In this document: piece after piece, positions 52,178-61,506 of the stretch | How the letters are laid out: each line of letters begins with the position of its first letter | Numbering within the stretch: the first letter of the stretch is position 1 | Assembly (NCBI RefSeq): GCF_012979235.1 | Contig: NZ_JAATWC010000001.1 | Location: 315,001-379,000 of the forward strand | Origin: Dissulfurirhabdus thermomarina | Lineage (GTDB): Bacteria; Desulfobacterota; Dissulfuribacteria; Dissulfuribacterales; Dissulfurirhabdaceae | Direction of reading: 5' to 3' | DNA length: 64,000 nucleotides | Notes under the pieces: model-generated | The model's input: the letters and a program-made list of their open reading frames with translations, nothing else | What the model was told of the DNA's origin: nothing | Databases searched by the model: none | Program-made: the position numbers and the translations under genes

Positions 52178-52660
52178 ATGGGAGAACGACGGAAAAGCTG
52201 GCGTGAGATCGACAAGATGCGCGACCGGGGCGGCGGCCGCGGCCGACGGCGGGACGACCGGAGCGCCCTGGAGCGCGCCCTCTACGACCGCAAGCTTCGG
52301 GACCAGTACCTCAAGGAGGCGGAGCGCCTCTTCCAGGGGCCCAAGGGCCGGCCCGAGCACGGGCGGGACCTCCAGGCCGTTCACGAGGCCTACGGGACGC
52401 CCAAGTTCCAGGCGGCGGCCCGACACTACCTCGAGACCTACGGCCTCCCGGACGAGTGGGGGACCCTGCTCCTCTTCCTGGACCTCGAGGGGGCGGCCGA
52501 CGTGGTGGCGCAGGCCATCGAGGCCCTCTGCTCGCTGGCGCCGGAGAAGGGGCCCGTGGAGCGGAAGGGCCTGGAGGGCAAGCTCCGGGTGCTGGCCATG
52601 ACCAGCCCCGAGCCCGAGGTCCAGGAGGCCGCCGAGGCCGCCCTGGAGGACCTGGGCTGA
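52178..52660 (+). CDS. Conserved protein with basic N-terminus, unknown function
   Basis: A 160-residue soluble protein. Residues 1-30 are Arg/Gly-rich (DRGGGRGRRRDD) and may contact RNA or DNA; the rest is helical and HEAT-like (DLEGAADVVAQAIEALCSL, EVQEAAEAALEDL). Similar proteins occur in Desulfobacterota but I know no role. GGAAGGAGAAGG precedes the ATG. It ends 5 nt before the Xer gene start. Confidence 0.75.
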   Translation: MGERRKSWREIDKMRDRGGGRGRRRDDRSALERALYDRKLRDQYLKEAERLFQGPKGRPEHGRDLQAVHEAYGTPKFQAAARHYLETYGLPDEWGTLLLFLDLEGAADVVAQAIEALCSLAPEKGPVERKGLEGKLRVLAMTSPEPEVQEAAEAALEDLG

Positions 52661-52665
52661 GGGAC

Positions 52666-53574
52666 GTGGCGGGTTCGGGCGCGGCCTGGACCTCGGCCGT
52701 GGACGACTTCCTCGCCCACCTGGGCGTGGAGCGGGGGCTCTCGCCCCGGACCCTGGAGGCCTACAGCCGGGACCTGCTCGGCTTCGTGGCCTTCGTGGAG
52801 GGGCTGGGCCGGCGGACGCCGGCGGAGGTGCATCCCGGGGACGTCCTCGACTGGCAGCGGGCCGGCCGGGAGGCCGGGCTCTCGGCGAGGTCGGCCGCCC
52901 GGCGCCTGTCCGCCCTCCGGGGCCTCTACCGGTTTCTCGCCGAGACCGGGGCCGTCACCGTAAGCCCCGTGGCCGCCGTGGAGACCCCGCGGACCGGGCG
53001 TCATCTCCCCACGGTCCTCACCGTGGCGGAGGTGGAGGCCCTCCTCGAGCAGCCGCGGGTGGAGACCCCCCTCGGCCTCCGGGACCGCGCCCTCCTCGAG
53101 ATCCTCTATGCCTGCGGGCTCCGCGCCACCGAGGCCGTCTCCCTCCGGCTCTCCCGGGTGAACCGGGAGGTGGGCTACCTCCGCGTCCAGGGAAAGGGCG
53201 GCAAGGAACGGGTGGTCCCCGTGGGGGAGGTGGCCCTCGAGTGGCTGGGGCGGTACCTCGCCGAGGCCCGCCCGGTCCTGCTCCGGGGCCGCTCGAGCCC
53301 CTACGTCTTCCTCGGGCGCGGCGGGCGGCCGCTCACCCGGCAGCGGCTCTGGCAGGTGCTCAAGGCCCACGCCCAGGGCGCGGGCCTCGCCGGCCGGGTG
53401 CACCCCCACGTCCTCCGCCACTCCTTCGCCACCCACCTTCTCGAGCGCGGGGCCGACCTCCGCGTGGTCCAGATGCTCCTCGGCCACAGCGACATCACCA
53501 CCACCCAGATCTACACCCACCTCGATCTCCGCCACCTGCGGGCCGTGCACCGCCGCTACCACCCCCGGGGGTGA
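52666..53574 (+). CDS. xerD: Tyrosine recombinase XerC/XerD
   Basis: A 302-residue chromosome-dimer recombinase: SAM-like N-terminal domain (LSPRTLEAYSRDL), then the catalytic set Arg (CGLRATEA), Lys (GKGGKERVVPV), HxxR (HPHVLRHSFATHLLERG), His (LLGHSDITTTQIY) and the nucleophile Tyr in QIYTHL. XerD is more likely than XerC from these motifs, but not certain. GTG start chosen from codon frame and spacing to the preceding gene. A GGCGGG/CCCGCC hairpin follows the stop. Confidence 0.92.
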   Translation: MAGSGAAWTSAVDDFLAHLGVERGLSPRTLEAYSRDLLGFVAFVEGLGRRTPAEVHPGDVLDWQRAGREAGLSARSAARRLSALRGLYRFLAETGAVTVSPVAAVETPRTGRHLPTVLTVAEVEALLEQPRVETPLGLRDRALLEILYACGLRATEAVSLRLSRVNREVGYLRVQGKGGKERVVPVGEVALEWLGRYLAEARPVLLRGRSSPYVFLGRGGRPLTRQRLWQVLKAHAQGAGLAGRVHPHVLRHSFATHLLERGADLRVVQMLLGHSDITTTQIYTHLDLRHLRAVHRRYHPRG

Positions 53575-53598
53575 GGCGGGAGAGGCCCGCCCTGTGCC

Positions 53599-55191
53599 TT
53601 ACGCCGGGCGTTCCCCGGGGCGGGAACGGGGTTTCCCCCGCCCGAGGGCGAGCAGGAGCACCAGGAAGAGGCTCCCGGCAAGCCCGAAGAGGAAGCTGTG
53701 GCGGAAGGTGTCCTGGAAGGCGAGACTGGCGGCCTCCCGCTGCTGGAGGAAGCCGAGGAGCACGGCGGCCTTGGCCCGGGCCACGTCCGGGGGAAAGTAG
53801 GCCTCCAGCGCCCCGGCGGCGCCGGAGAGGAAGGTCTCCACGTGGGCCCGGTTCTGGAGGAGGGCGATCCCCTCCTGGTGGACGGCCAGGCGGTGCTCCA
53901 GGGTGTTGGTGGCGATGGCGGTGCCGAGGGAGCCGCCGACGAAGCGGAGGTAGTGCATGAGGCTCACCCCGAGGGCGGTGTGTTCCCCCAGCCGGCCGAG
54001 GGCCAGGGCCGAGACCGGGGCGAAGAAGGCCCCCAGGGCGATCCCGAGGGGGATGGTGAGGAGCGCCGCCCGCACCGACGGCGTGTAGAACTCCAGGGAG
54101 GGGATGAGAAAGTAGCTGGTGAAGAGGTAGAGCGTGGTGCTCGCCGCCAGGACCCGGGCCGGGCCGAAGCGGTCGCTCAGGATGCCCGCCAGGGGCGAGA
54201 AGATGGCGATGAACATGGCGAAGGCCAGCATGTGGAGCCCGGTGGAGAAGGTGCCGAGCCCTTTCAAGGTCTCGTAGTAGAGGGGCAGGAGGTAGAAGAC
54301 CTGGTAGATGGACAGCCCCATCACCAGGAAGAAGAACCCCATGGCCAGGGTGTACTCGGTGTGGCGGAAGAGGGCGGGGTCGATGAGGGGGTGCCGGCTG
54401 TGGAGTTCCGAGAGAAGATAGAAGACCAGGGCCGCCGCGGCCCCGAAGCCCAGGAGTACGATGGTGGTGGACTGGCTCCAGCCCAGCTGCTGGCCCTTGG
54501 AGAGCAGCACGAGGAGCAGGACGGTGAAGGTGCCGAGGAAGGCGTAGCTGACGAAGTTGAACCGGAGCCGCTGGCGGTGCTTCACCAGGACGGGGATGAA
54601 GCTTGCCCCGGCCACGAGGTTCAGGACACCCACGGGGAGGTTGATGTAGAAGACCCAGCGCCAGGCGAGGTGCTCCGTGATCCAGCCGCCCACCGTGGGC
54701 CCGATGGAGGGGGCGAAGCTCACCCCCATGGCGTAGATGCCCATGGCGAGCCCGTGTTTCTCCGGCGGGTAGATGAGGAAGAGGATGGTCTGGGCGCTGG
54801 CCATGATGAAGGCCTCGCCGAGGCCCTGGAGTACCCGGGCGCCGATCATCTCGGCCAGGGAGCCGGCGGTTCCGCACAGGGCGCTGGCCCCGGTGAAGAT
54901 CGCCAGCCCCGCGAGGAACAGCCACTTGAGGCCCAGGACGTTGCCGAGGTTGTGGGTGAGGAGCAGCCCCACCGCCGCCGCGATCATGTAGGCGGTGATG
55001 ACCCACTGGACCCCGTAGAGGTCCGTGGACAGCGGCCCCATCATCTTCGGGACCACGACGTCCACCACGGTGGTGTCGAGGATGGCCATGAAGGCCCCCA
55101 CCATGACGATCATCGTGAGGAAGGCCCGGTAGGCGGGGCTGATCCGGGAATGGACGGGGAGGTCGCCGTTCGCGGCCGGGGCGGGGGTCAT
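53599..55191 (-). CDS. emrB: DHA2-type MFS drug efflux transporter (EmrB-like)
   Basis: A 530-residue 14-segment MFS exporter. AILDTTVVDVVVPKMMG is motif D1, WVITAYMIAAAVGL follows, and FAPSIGPTVGGWITEHLAWRWVF is motif C plus the EmrB signature. It works with the membrane-fusion protein upstream (ATGA overlap) and the TolC-like channel to expel hydrophobic compounds. Last gene of the tolC-tetR-emrA-emrB operon. Confidence 0.94.
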   Translation of the reverse strand: MTPAPAANGDLPVHSRISPAYRAFLTMIVMVGAFMAILDTTVVDVVVPKMMGPLSTDLYGVQWVITAYMIAAAVGLLLTHNLGNVLGLKWLFLAGLAIFTGASALCGTAGSLAEMIGARVLQGLGEAFIMASAQTILFLIYPPEKHGLAMGIYAMGVSFAPSIGPTVGGWITEHLAWRWVFYINLPVGVLNLVAGASFIPVLVKHRQRLRFNFVSYAFLGTFTVLLLVLLSKGQQLGWSQSTTIVLLGFGAAAALVFYLLSELHSRHPLIDPALFRHTEYTLAMGFFFLVMGLSIYQVFYLLPLYYETLKGLGTFSTGLHMLAFAMFIAIFSPLAGILSDRFGPARVLAASTTLYLFTSYFLIPSLEFYTPSVRAALLTIPLGIALGAFFAPVSALALGRLGEHTALGVSLMHYLRFVGGSLGTAIATNTLEHRLAVHQEGIALLQNRAHVETFLSGAAGALEAYFPPDVARAKAAVLLGFLQQREAASLAFQDTFRHSFLFGLAGSLFLVLLLALGRGKPRSRPGERPA

Positions 55192-56348
55192 CTCCGGCGG
55201 ATCTCCACCTCGCCCCCGAGGCCCACCCGGAGGCGGGAGAGGTCGCCCCCGGTGAGCCGGATCCGAACCGGGATCCGCTGGGCGACCTTGGTGAACTCCC
55301 CGGCGGAGATGTCCCGGGGCGCCAGGGCGAAGGTGGCCGCCGAGGCGGGGAGGACCGCCTCCACCTCGCCCCGGTAGGTCTCGCCCGGGAAGGCGTCGAT
55401 TCGGACCACCGCCGGCGCCCCCGGGGTCACCCCGCGGAGCTTGTTCTCCTCGAGGAGGGCCACCACGTAGAGGTCCCGGGGGTCCACCAGGGCGAAGACC
55501 GCGCGTTTGGGCGAGGCCTGGGCGCCGGCGGCGAGGTACCGCTTGGCCACCCGTCCATCCATGGGGCTCTTGAGGACGCACTGGGCGAGGTCGTCCCGGG
55601 CGGCGGCCAGGGCCGCGGTGAGGGCCTTGACCTTCTCCTCGAGGGCCTGGAGGGCCTTTTCGGCCTCGCGGACCTGGAGCCGCTCGTTCTCCGCCCGTTG
55701 GACCTCCCGGCGGGCGGTGGCCATGGCCGCCCGGACGGCTTCGGCCTCTGCCGCGGCGGCGCGGCGCTCGGCCCGCCTGGCCTTGAGCCGGGTGGCCACG
55801 TCCTCGGCGCGGCGGCGGGCCACCACCTCGGCCTCGAGGAGGGCGTCGAAGCGCGCGCGGTCGCGGGCGAGCTGCTCGATCTCGGCGTCGATGGCCGCCA
55901 CCCGGGCCCGCAGGGCCGCCTCGCGGCGGGACAGCTCCGTGACCCGCCCCTGGGCGATGCGGACGGCCAGGTCCACCGCCTTCCGGATGCGGGCGAGCCG
56001 GGTCTCCTGGGCGGCCTTTTCGGCCTCGGCCCCGGCCAGCTCGGCGGCCAGCCGTTTGACGGCCAGCCGGTAGACGGTGTCGTCCAGGAGGGCCAGGGCC
56101 TCGCCGGCGCGGACGAGGTCGCCCTCGCGCTTCAGGACCCGGGCGATCCGGCCGCTGACCCGGTCGAAGGCCACGGGGGTGAGGCTGTCGGTCCGGACGA
56201 AGACGGCGTCGGTGACGGCGTAGGCCATCCGGTGGAGGACGAAGCGGACGGCCCCGGCCGCCAGTGCCACTGCGGCGGCCACGAGGACCCATGTGGCGAT
56301 CCGCCGCCCGTTTGCCTGGAAGGTCTTCTTGATCCGTTGGAGGTTCAT
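55188..56348 (-). CDS. emrA: HlyD/EmrA-type membrane fusion protein
   Basis: A 386-residue periplasmic adaptor: an N-terminal anchor (WVLVAAAVALAAGAVRFVL), split lipoyl halves (RVSGRIARVLKREGDLVRAG, SPMDGRVAKRYLAAG), a long alpha-hairpin coiled coil (about 95-250) and a beta-barrel C-terminus. Overlaps tetR upstream and emrB downstream by 4 nt each. Confidence 0.94.
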   Translation of the reverse strand: MNLQRIKKTFQANGRRIATWVLVAAAVALAAGAVRFVLHRMAYAVTDAVFVRTDSLTPVAFDRVSGRIARVLKREGDLVRAGEALALLDDTVYRLAVKRLAAELAGAEAEKAAQETRLARIRKAVDLAVRIAQGRVTELSRREAALRARVAAIDAEIEQLARDRARFDALLEAEVVARRRAEDVATRLKARRAERRAAAAEAEAVRAAMATARREVQRAENERLQVREAEKALQALEEKVKALTAALAAARDDLAQCVLKSPMDGRVAKRYLAAGAQASPKRAVFALVDPRDLYVVALLEENKLRGVTPGAPAVVRIDAFPGETYRGEVEAVLPASAATFALAPRDISAGEFTKVAQRIPVRIRLTGGDLSRLRVGLGGEVEIRRR

Positions 56349-56962
56349 GCCGTGCGGAGCCTTTCGGGTGCATCCGGGGGGGCGATCCCCCCGAGGAGGA
56401 GTCGGCCGACGTGCCGCGCCACCACGGCCGGGTCGTCGTGTTCGGGCCGGGCGCCGGGGAGGAAGGCCCGGAGCGGCGCGGTCTCGTAGTGGTGGGCCAC
56501 CAGGGCCACCAGGGACACGGCGAGCAGGTGCGGGTCGAAGCCCGGGGCGAGTTCGCCCGCCAGGGCCATGATCCGCGCGAAGAGGCCGCCGAAGACCCGC
56601 TCGGCGAGCAGCCGGAGCCGCGCCTCGTCGCCCTCGAGGATCTCCCGGTGGACGAGGCGGCGGAAGTCGGGGTCGGCGGCGGTCACCTCGGCGAAGCGCC
56701 GGAGGAAGGCCCGGAGGCGCCGGCGGGGCGGGATGTCGAGGTCGAGGGGGGCGGCCAGCTCCCGGGCCTTCCCCTCGAAGGCGTGGCGCACCGCGGCCAG
56801 GTACAGGGCCTCCTTGTCGGGGAAGTGGTGGTAGAGGGCGGCCGGCGTCAGTCCCGCCGTCTCGGCCAGGCGCCGCATGGAGACGCCGTTGTAGCCGTCG
56901 CGGGCGAAGAGGGGGACGGCGGCCTCGAGGATGTCCGTTCGGCTGCGGGAAGGGGCGGCCAT
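56345..56962 (-). CDS. TetR family transcriptional regulator
   Basis: A 205-residue repressor with a TetR helix-turn-helix, FARDGYNGVSMRRLAETAGL and ALYHHFPDKEALY. Located between tolC and emrA in the same operon, it most likely represses the operon through the palindrome at 58371-58386 and is thus autoregulated. The ligand-binding domain is unremarkable. Confidence 0.93.
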   Translation of the reverse strand: MAAPSRSRTDILEAAVPLFARDGYNGVSMRRLAETAGLTPAALYHHFPDKEALYLAAVRHAFEGKARELAAPLDLDIPPRRRLRAFLRRFAEVTAADPDFRRLVHREILEGDEARLRLLAERVFGGLFARIMALAGELAPGFDPHLLAVSLVALVAHHYETAPLRAFLPGARPEHDDPAVVARHVGRLLLGGIAPPDAPERLRTA

Positions 56963-56967
56963 GGCGC

Positions 56968-58332
56968 CTACTCCGGCAGGGGCCGGCCCACGGCCTGCTC
57001 CAGCTCGGCCAGCGCCGTGAGGTAGCCGTACCGGGCGGCGTAGTAGTGGGTCTCGGCCCGGGTGAGGAAGGTCTGGGCGTCGAGGACGTCGGTGGAGGTG
57101 GCGAGCTGGTTCTCGTAGCGGAGCCGGGTGAGGCGGAAGTTCTCCCGGGCCTGGGCCAGCGCCGCCTCCGCTGTGCGGATGTTGGTCCGGGCCACCTCGA
57201 GGTCGAGCCCGGCCTGCTTCACCTCCATCCGGACGGCGTCTTCCACCTCGGCGAGGCGCTCGTCCAGGGCGTTTCGCTCGTGCTCGGCCCTGGCGGCCTC
57301 GGCGCCGCGCTTTCCCCAGTCGAAGAGATCCCACTCGGCCCGGACCAGGACGCTGGCGTTGTAGGGGTTGCCGTAGTCGTTGGCCTCGGTGAGGGGGCCT
57401 TGCCCGGTGCGCTCGTACGAGGCGGCCAGGCTGACCCGGGGCCAGTAGCGGCTCCGGGCCAGGGTGACGCCCAGGGCCGCCCGCCGCACGGCCAGGCGCA
57501 GGGCCTTGAGCTCGGGTCGTTTTCGGACGGCCTCTTCCTGGAGGGCGGCCAGGTCGAAGCCCCGAAGCGGCGGCGCCTCGAGCTCCGCCACCCGGGTGGG
57601 GGCGTCGATGGGGAGGCGGAGGAGGCGGTTGAGGTCGGCCTTGGCCAGGGCGAGGGTCCGCCGGGCCCGGACCGCGTCCTGGCGGGCCTCGGCCAGGGCG
57701 ACTCGGGCCTTGAGGAGGTCGTTTCTGGGGATGAGGCCCTGGTCGTAGAACCGGGAGGCCGTCCGCTCGTGGGCGGCGAGTTGTTCCACGGCCTCCTCGG
57801 CCACGCGGACCTGGCGCCGGGCGAGGAGGATACGGTAGTAGGCGACCTTCACCGATTTGGTGATCTCCATCTCGGCCTGGGCCCGCTCCACCCGGCGGCC
57901 GGCGAGGCCCAGCTCGGCGATCCGTCGGCGGGTGACCAGGGCGAACCCCGTGAAGATCGGCTGCCGGAGCGTCACGTCCCAGCGGTACTGGTTCCGGTCT
58001 CCCATGGGGACCTCGAGGCCGCCGAAGACCACGTAGGGGGCGTCCTTGAGGCCGGTGAAGGTGTAGGAGGCGGAGAGGCTGGGGAGGAGGTCGGCCCGGG
58101 CGCTGCGGAGGGCCTCGGCCTGGGCCCGCTCCAACTCGGCGGCGCGGCGGACGGCCGCGTTGTCCGCCAGGGCCTTGGCGACGGCCGCCTCCAGGGTGAG
58201 GGTGGCGTTTGCGTCCCCGGGCGGGGGCGCCGCCCCGGCCGGGCCGGGGATCCCGGCCGGGACGAGCAGCGCGAGGAGGAGGGCGAGGACCGGGGGCTTC
58301 CGGCCCCGGCGCGGCGGCAGAGGGTGCTTCAT
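56968..58332 (-). CDS. tolC: TolC family outer-membrane efflux protein
   Basis: A 454-residue outer-membrane channel: signal peptide (ALLLALLVPAGIPG...AGA), then two repeats of helical hairpins and strands, with LTLEAAVAKALADNAAV and LPSLSASYTF in the first and QARENFRLTRLRYENQLATS near the end. First gene of the efflux operon. Its AAGGAG ribosome site lies in a hairpin. Confidence 0.93.
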   Translation of the reverse strand: MKHPLPPRRGRKPPVLALLLALLVPAGIPGPAGAAPPPGDANATLTLEAAVAKALADNAAVRRAAELERAQAEALRSARADLLPSLSASYTFTGLKDAPYVVFGGLEVPMGDRNQYRWDVTLRQPIFTGFALVTRRRIAELGLAGRRVERAQAEMEITKSVKVAYYRILLARRQVRVAEEAVEQLAAHERTASRFYDQGLIPRNDLLKARVALAEARQDAVRARRTLALAKADLNRLLRLPIDAPTRVAELEAPPLRGFDLAALQEEAVRKRPELKALRLAVRRAALGVTLARSRYWPRVSLAASYERTGQGPLTEANDYGNPYNASVLVRAEWDLFDWGKRGAEAARAEHERNALDERLAEVEDAVRMEVKQAGLDLEVARTNIRTAEAALAQARENFRLTRLRYENQLATSTDVLDAQTFLTRAETHYYAARYGYLTALAELEQAVGRPLPE

Positions 58333-58341
58333 GATCTACAG

Positions 58342-58358
58342 CTCCTTCGCGGAAGGAG
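58342..58358 (-). promoter_or_regulatory. Hairpin covering the tolC ribosome-binding site
   Basis: CTCCTTC (58358-58352) pairs with GAAGGAG (58348-58342) around a CGC loop. The GAAGGAG is the ribosome site, nine nt before the ATG, so the hairpin would lower translation of tolC. Confidence 0.5.
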
Positions 58359-58370
58359 AAACCCTTTATT

Positions 58371-58386
58371 TAACGAACGTTCGGTA
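58371..58386. promoter_or_regulatory. TetR-type operator of the efflux operon
   Basis: TAACGAACGTTCGGTA contains the perfect palindrome CGAACGTTCG (58374-58383), a common TetR/AcrR half-site layout. It sits directly after the -10 of the tolC promoter, over the transcription start, where a bound dimer blocks initiation. Confidence 0.8.
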
Positions 58387-58415
58387 AGATTACCGGTCGT
58401 CCCGGCCGCCGTCAA
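58387..58415 (-). promoter_or_regulatory. Predicted tolC-operon promoter
   Basis: TTGACG (58415-58410), 17-nt spacer, TAATCT (58392-58387), both near consensus. The start falls within the TetR operator. Confidence 0.75.
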
Positions 58416-58432
58416 GCGGGGCGGGCCCGAAC

Positions 58433-58462
58433 TTGAGCAGGCAGGGCGCCGTGTGGTAAAAG
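58433..58462 (+). promoter_or_regulatory. Possible gatC promoter
   Basis: TTGAGC (58433-58438), 18-nt spacer, TAAAAG (58457-58462), back-to-back with the tolC promoter. Leader about 40 nt. Confidence 0.5.
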
Positions 58463-58509
58463 CAGGTAGCCGCGGCGGTGCGGCGAACGGAATTCCAAGG
58501 AGGCGCACG

Positions 58510-58803
58510 GTGGCAGCCGAGAAGATCACGCGGGCCGAGGTGGAGCACGTGGCGCACCTGGCCCGGTTGCACTTTTCGCCGGAGGAGCTCGACGGCTTCA
58601 CCCGGCAGCTGAACGAGATCCTGGCCTACGTGGCCAAGATCGAGGAACTGGACACCGAGTGTGTCGAACCCACCACCCATGCCATCGCCCTCACCAACGC
58701 CTTCCGGGAGGACGAGGTGCGGCCCGGGCTCGACGTGGCCGACGCTCTGGCCAACGCCCCCGAGGGCGAGGACGGCCAGTTCGTGGTGCCCCGGGTCATC
58801 TGA
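58510..58803 (+). CDS. gatC: Asp-tRNA(Asn)/Glu-tRNA(Gln) amidotransferase subunit C
   Basis: A 97-residue GatC: VEHVAHLARLHFSPEELDGF at the N-terminus, then the wrap-around belt TEHAI-like segment (VEPTTHAIALTNAFREDEV) and the C-terminal GQFVVPRVI. GTG start with AAGGAGG upstream. It stabilises GatA, which follows 18 nt later; gatB is not in the window. Confidence 0.95.
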   Translation: MAAEKITRAEVEHVAHLARLHFSPEELDGFTRQLNEILAYVAKIEELDTECVEPTTHAIALTNAFREDEVRPGLDVADALANAPEGEDGQFVVPRVI

Positions 58804-58821
58804 GGGGGCCGGGGAGGCACC

Positions 58822-60282
58822 ATGTCCGAGTTGACGGAACTCACCATCGGCCAGTTGCACCGGCGGCTTCGCGCCCGGGAGGTCTCGGCCGTGGAGGTCG
58901 CCCGGGCCTACCTCGACCGGATCTCCGCCGTGGATCCCAAGGTGGGCGCCTATCTCACGGTTACGGAGGAACTCGCCCTGGCCCAGGCCGAGGCCGCCGA
59001 CCGCCGCCTGGCCGAGGGGCGGGACGTGACGCCCCTGACGGGCGTGCCGCTGGGGATCAAGGACGTGCTGTGCACCCGGGGGGTGCGGACCACCTGCGCC
59101 TCGCGGATGCTGGAGCGCTTCGTCCCCCCCTTCAACGCCACGGTCATGGACCGGCTTGAGGCCGCGGGGGCCGTGATGCTGGGAAAGCTCAACATGGACG
59201 AGTTCGCCATGGGCTCGTCCACCGAGAACTCGGCCTTCCATGTGACGCGGAACCCGTGGGACCTCGAGCGGATCCCCGGCGGCTCCAGCGGCGGCTCCGC
59301 CGCCGCCGTGGCGGCCCGGACCTGCGCCGGCTCCCTCGGTTCCGACACCGGGGGTTCCATCCGCCAGCCTGCGGCCCATTGCGGGGTGGTGGGGCTGAAA
59401 CCCACCTACGGGCGGGTCTCCCGTTTCGGCCTCGTGGCCTTCGCCTCCTCCCTGGACCAGGTGGGCCCCATCACCCGGGACGTCACCGACGCGGCCCTCC
59501 TCCTGAATGCCATCGCCGGCCACGACCCGGCGGATTCCACCTCGGTACCCCGCGAGGTGCCGGACTACACCCGGGCCCTCGTGGAGGGGATGGACGGGGT
59601 GAGGGTGGGGCTCCCGCGCCAGTTCTTCGTGGCCGGGCTCGACCCCGAGCTGGAGGCGGCGGTCCGGGCCGGGGTGCGGGCCCTGGAGGAGCGGGGCGCC
59701 CAAGTGGTGGAGGTGGACCTGCCGCACAACGAGTACGCCGTGGCCGCCTACTACCTCGTGGCCCCCGCCGAGGCCTGCTCCAATCTTTCCCGCTACGACG
59801 GGGTCCGCTACACCTACCGCGCCGCCGAGGCCGGCAACCTCATCGAGATGTACAAGCGAAGCCGGTCCGAGGCCTTCGGGCCCGAGGTCAAGCGCCGCAT
59901 CATGATCGGGACCTACGCCCTCTCGGCCGGCTACTACGACGCCTTCTACAAGAAGGCCTCCCAGGTCCGGACCCTCATCGTGGAGGACTTCGCCCGGGCC
60001 TTCGAGGCCTGCGACGTGATCGCCGCCCCCGTCACCCCCACCCCGGCGTTTCGTATCGGGGAGCGGGTGGGCGATCCCCTCCAGATGTACCTCTCCGACA
60101 TCTTCACCATCTCGGTGAACCTCGCCGGCATCCCGGGGATGTCGGTCCCCTGCGGCCGGACCGGTGCCGGCCTCCCCGTGGGGCTCCAGCTCATGGCCCC
60201 CTACTTCGGGGAGGACCGCCTCTTCCGGGCCGCCTACAACCTGGAGCGGGCCCTGGGGCCGGGAGGCGCCCCGCCTCTCTGA
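58822..60282 (+). CDS. gatA: Asp-tRNA(Asn)/Glu-tRNA(Gln) amidotransferase subunit A
   Basis: A 486-residue amidase releasing ammonia from glutamine for tRNA-bound Glu/Asp amidation. The Ser-cisSer-Lys triad is visible: Lys in GVPLGIKDV, the signature [13 protein letters not shown] and [15 protein letters not shown]. Length normal. Implies an indirect route to Gln-tRNA or Asn-tRNA. Confidence 0.96.
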   Translation: MSELTELTIGQLHRRLRAREVSAVEVARAYLDRISAVDPKVGAYLTVTEELALAQAEAADRRLAEGRDVTPLTGVPLGIKDVLCTRGVRTTCASRMLERFVPPFNATVMDRLEAAGAVMLGKLNMDEFAMGSSTENSAFHVTRNPWDLERIPGGSSGGSAAAVAARTCAGSLGSDTGGSIRQPAAHCGVVGLKPTYGRVSRFGLVAFASSLDQVGPITRDVTDAALLLNAIAGHDPADSTSVPREVPDYTRALVEGMDGVRVGLPRQFFVAGLDPELEAAVRAGVRALEERGAQVVEVDLPHNEYAVAAYYLVAPAEACSNLSRYDGVRYTYRAAEAGNLIEMYKRSRSEAFGPEVKRRIMIGTYALSAGYYDAFYKKASQVRTLIVEDFARAFEACDVIAAPVTPTPAFRIGERVGDPLQMYLSDIFTISVNLAGIPGMSVPCGRTGAGLPVGLQLMAPYFGEDRLFRAAYNLERALGPGGAPPL

Positions 60283-60293
60283 GGGGAGGAGGC

Positions 60294-60638
60294 ATGCAGC
60301 GCATCTCCATCGCACAGGCCGGGCCGGGCATGGTGACCGCCAAGGACGTGCTCGCCCCGGACGGGCGTGTCCTCTGCGGCCCCGGGGTCACCCTCACCGC
60401 CGAGATCATCGAGCGCCTGGCCCGCTCGGGCGTCACGGTCCTCACCGTGGAGGGCCGGCCGGTCAAGGTGCCCGGCGAGAAGTCGCTCAAGGAGCGCCTC
60501 CGCGACCTCGACGCCCGTTTCGCCCGTGTCAAGGACGACCCGGTCCTCGTGGCCCTCATGAAGCTCATCGCCCAGCACTGGATCGAGGAGGAACGGGGCC
60601 CGGCCCGGCCGGCCGGCGGCCCGACGCCGGCGCCATGA
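60294..60638 (+). CDS. Small conserved protein resembling N-termini of HD-GYP proteins
   Basis: A 114-residue protein. QRISIAQAGPGMVTAKDVL, DGRVLCGPGVTLTAEIIERL and GVTVLTVEG match the short all-beta module usually fused before HD-GYP domains. Here it stands alone, before an HDOD gene, and the stop overlaps that start (ATGA). A regulatory partner role is inferred. Confidence 0.75.
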   Translation: MQRISIAQAGPGMVTAKDVLAPDGRVLCGPGVTLTAEIIERLARSGVTVLTVEGRPVKVPGEKSLKERLRDLDARFARVKDDPVLVALMKLIAQHWIEEERGPARPAGGPTPAP

Positions 60639-61501
60639 CCGTCTCCGAGGAACGTGTCCAGGCCATCCGGCACCGCCTCAAGGAGGTCCAGTCCCTCCCC
60701 ACGCTGCCGCCCATCGTCTCGAAGCTCAACCGGATGGTGGAGGACGAGGAGGTCACCGCCGAGCAGCTCGGCCGGGTGATCGAGAAGGACCAGGTCCTCA
60801 CCAGCAAGCTGCTCAAGATGGTGAATTCGTCCTTCTTCGGGTTCCCCCAGCGGATCAGCACCGTCTCCAACGCCATCGTCCTCCTGGGTTTCAACGTCAT
60901 CAAGACCCTCATCGTCACCTCCTCCATCTTCGAGGTGATGCAGGAGAGTGACGTGGGGCTCTGGGAGCACTCCCTCGGCTGCGCCACCGCCGCGGGCATC
61001 CTGGCCCGCCGCCGCGGCGTCAAGAACCCGGAGGAGATCTCCACCGCCGGCCTCATCCACGATCTCGGCAAGATCGTGGTCCGCTCCGAGCTGCCCGAGG
61101 ACTACGCCCGGGTCCAGGACCTCGTGGCCGCCCGGCAGGTGGCCATGCGGGAGGCCGAGCTGGAGGTCCTGGGCGTGGGCCACGGGGAGATCGGCGGCTG
61201 GCTGGCCCGCCAGTGGAACCTCCCCGACCGGCTGGTCCGGCCCATCGAGGCCCACCACCACCCGGAGACGGCCGGGGAGTTCCGCGAGCTGGCGGCCATC
61301 GTCCACTTCGCCGACATCCTGGTCCGGGCCGTGGGGTTCGGCTTCGGCGGCGACCCGTGGGTGCCGCCCCTCGACCACGAGGCCTGGGAGCGGATCAAGT
61401 TCGGCCGGAGCGTCGCCCGAGAGATCCTGGCGGAGCTGGACGACAAGCTCCTGGAGCTCCAGGACTTCACCATGGAGATCCAGCGCATCGGGGAGGACTA
61501 G
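60635..61501 (+). CDS. HDOD domain protein
   Basis: A 288-residue HDOD protein: LPTLPPIVSKLNRMVEDEEV, DQVLTSKLLKMVNSSFFGFP and AIVLLGFNVIKTLI define the domain, and HDLGKIV and HHHPE keep HD-like residues. HDOD proteins are usually non-catalytic signalling modules. It sits between the 114-aa protein and a GGDEF-like regulator, suggesting one signalling unit. Confidence 0.9.
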   Translation: MTVSEERVQAIRHRLKEVQSLPTLPPIVSKLNRMVEDEEVTAEQLGRVIEKDQVLTSKLLKMVNSSFFGFPQRISTVSNAIVLLGFNVIKTLIVTSSIFEVMQESDVGLWEHSLGCATAAGILARRRGVKNPEEISTAGLIHDLGKIVVRSELPEDYARVQDLVAARQVAMREAELEVLGVGHGEIGGWLARQWNLPDRLVRPIEAHHHPETAGEFRELAAIVHFADILVRAVGFGFGGDPWVPPLDHEAWERIKFGRSVAREILAELDDKLLELQDFTMEIQRIGED

Positions 61502-61506
61502 CCGCC

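Noticed and set aside
53575-53591. Terminator after the Xer gene (GGCGGG/CCCGCC hairpin)
   Set aside because: Only six base pairs and no T-run; too weak to call in GC-rich DNA.
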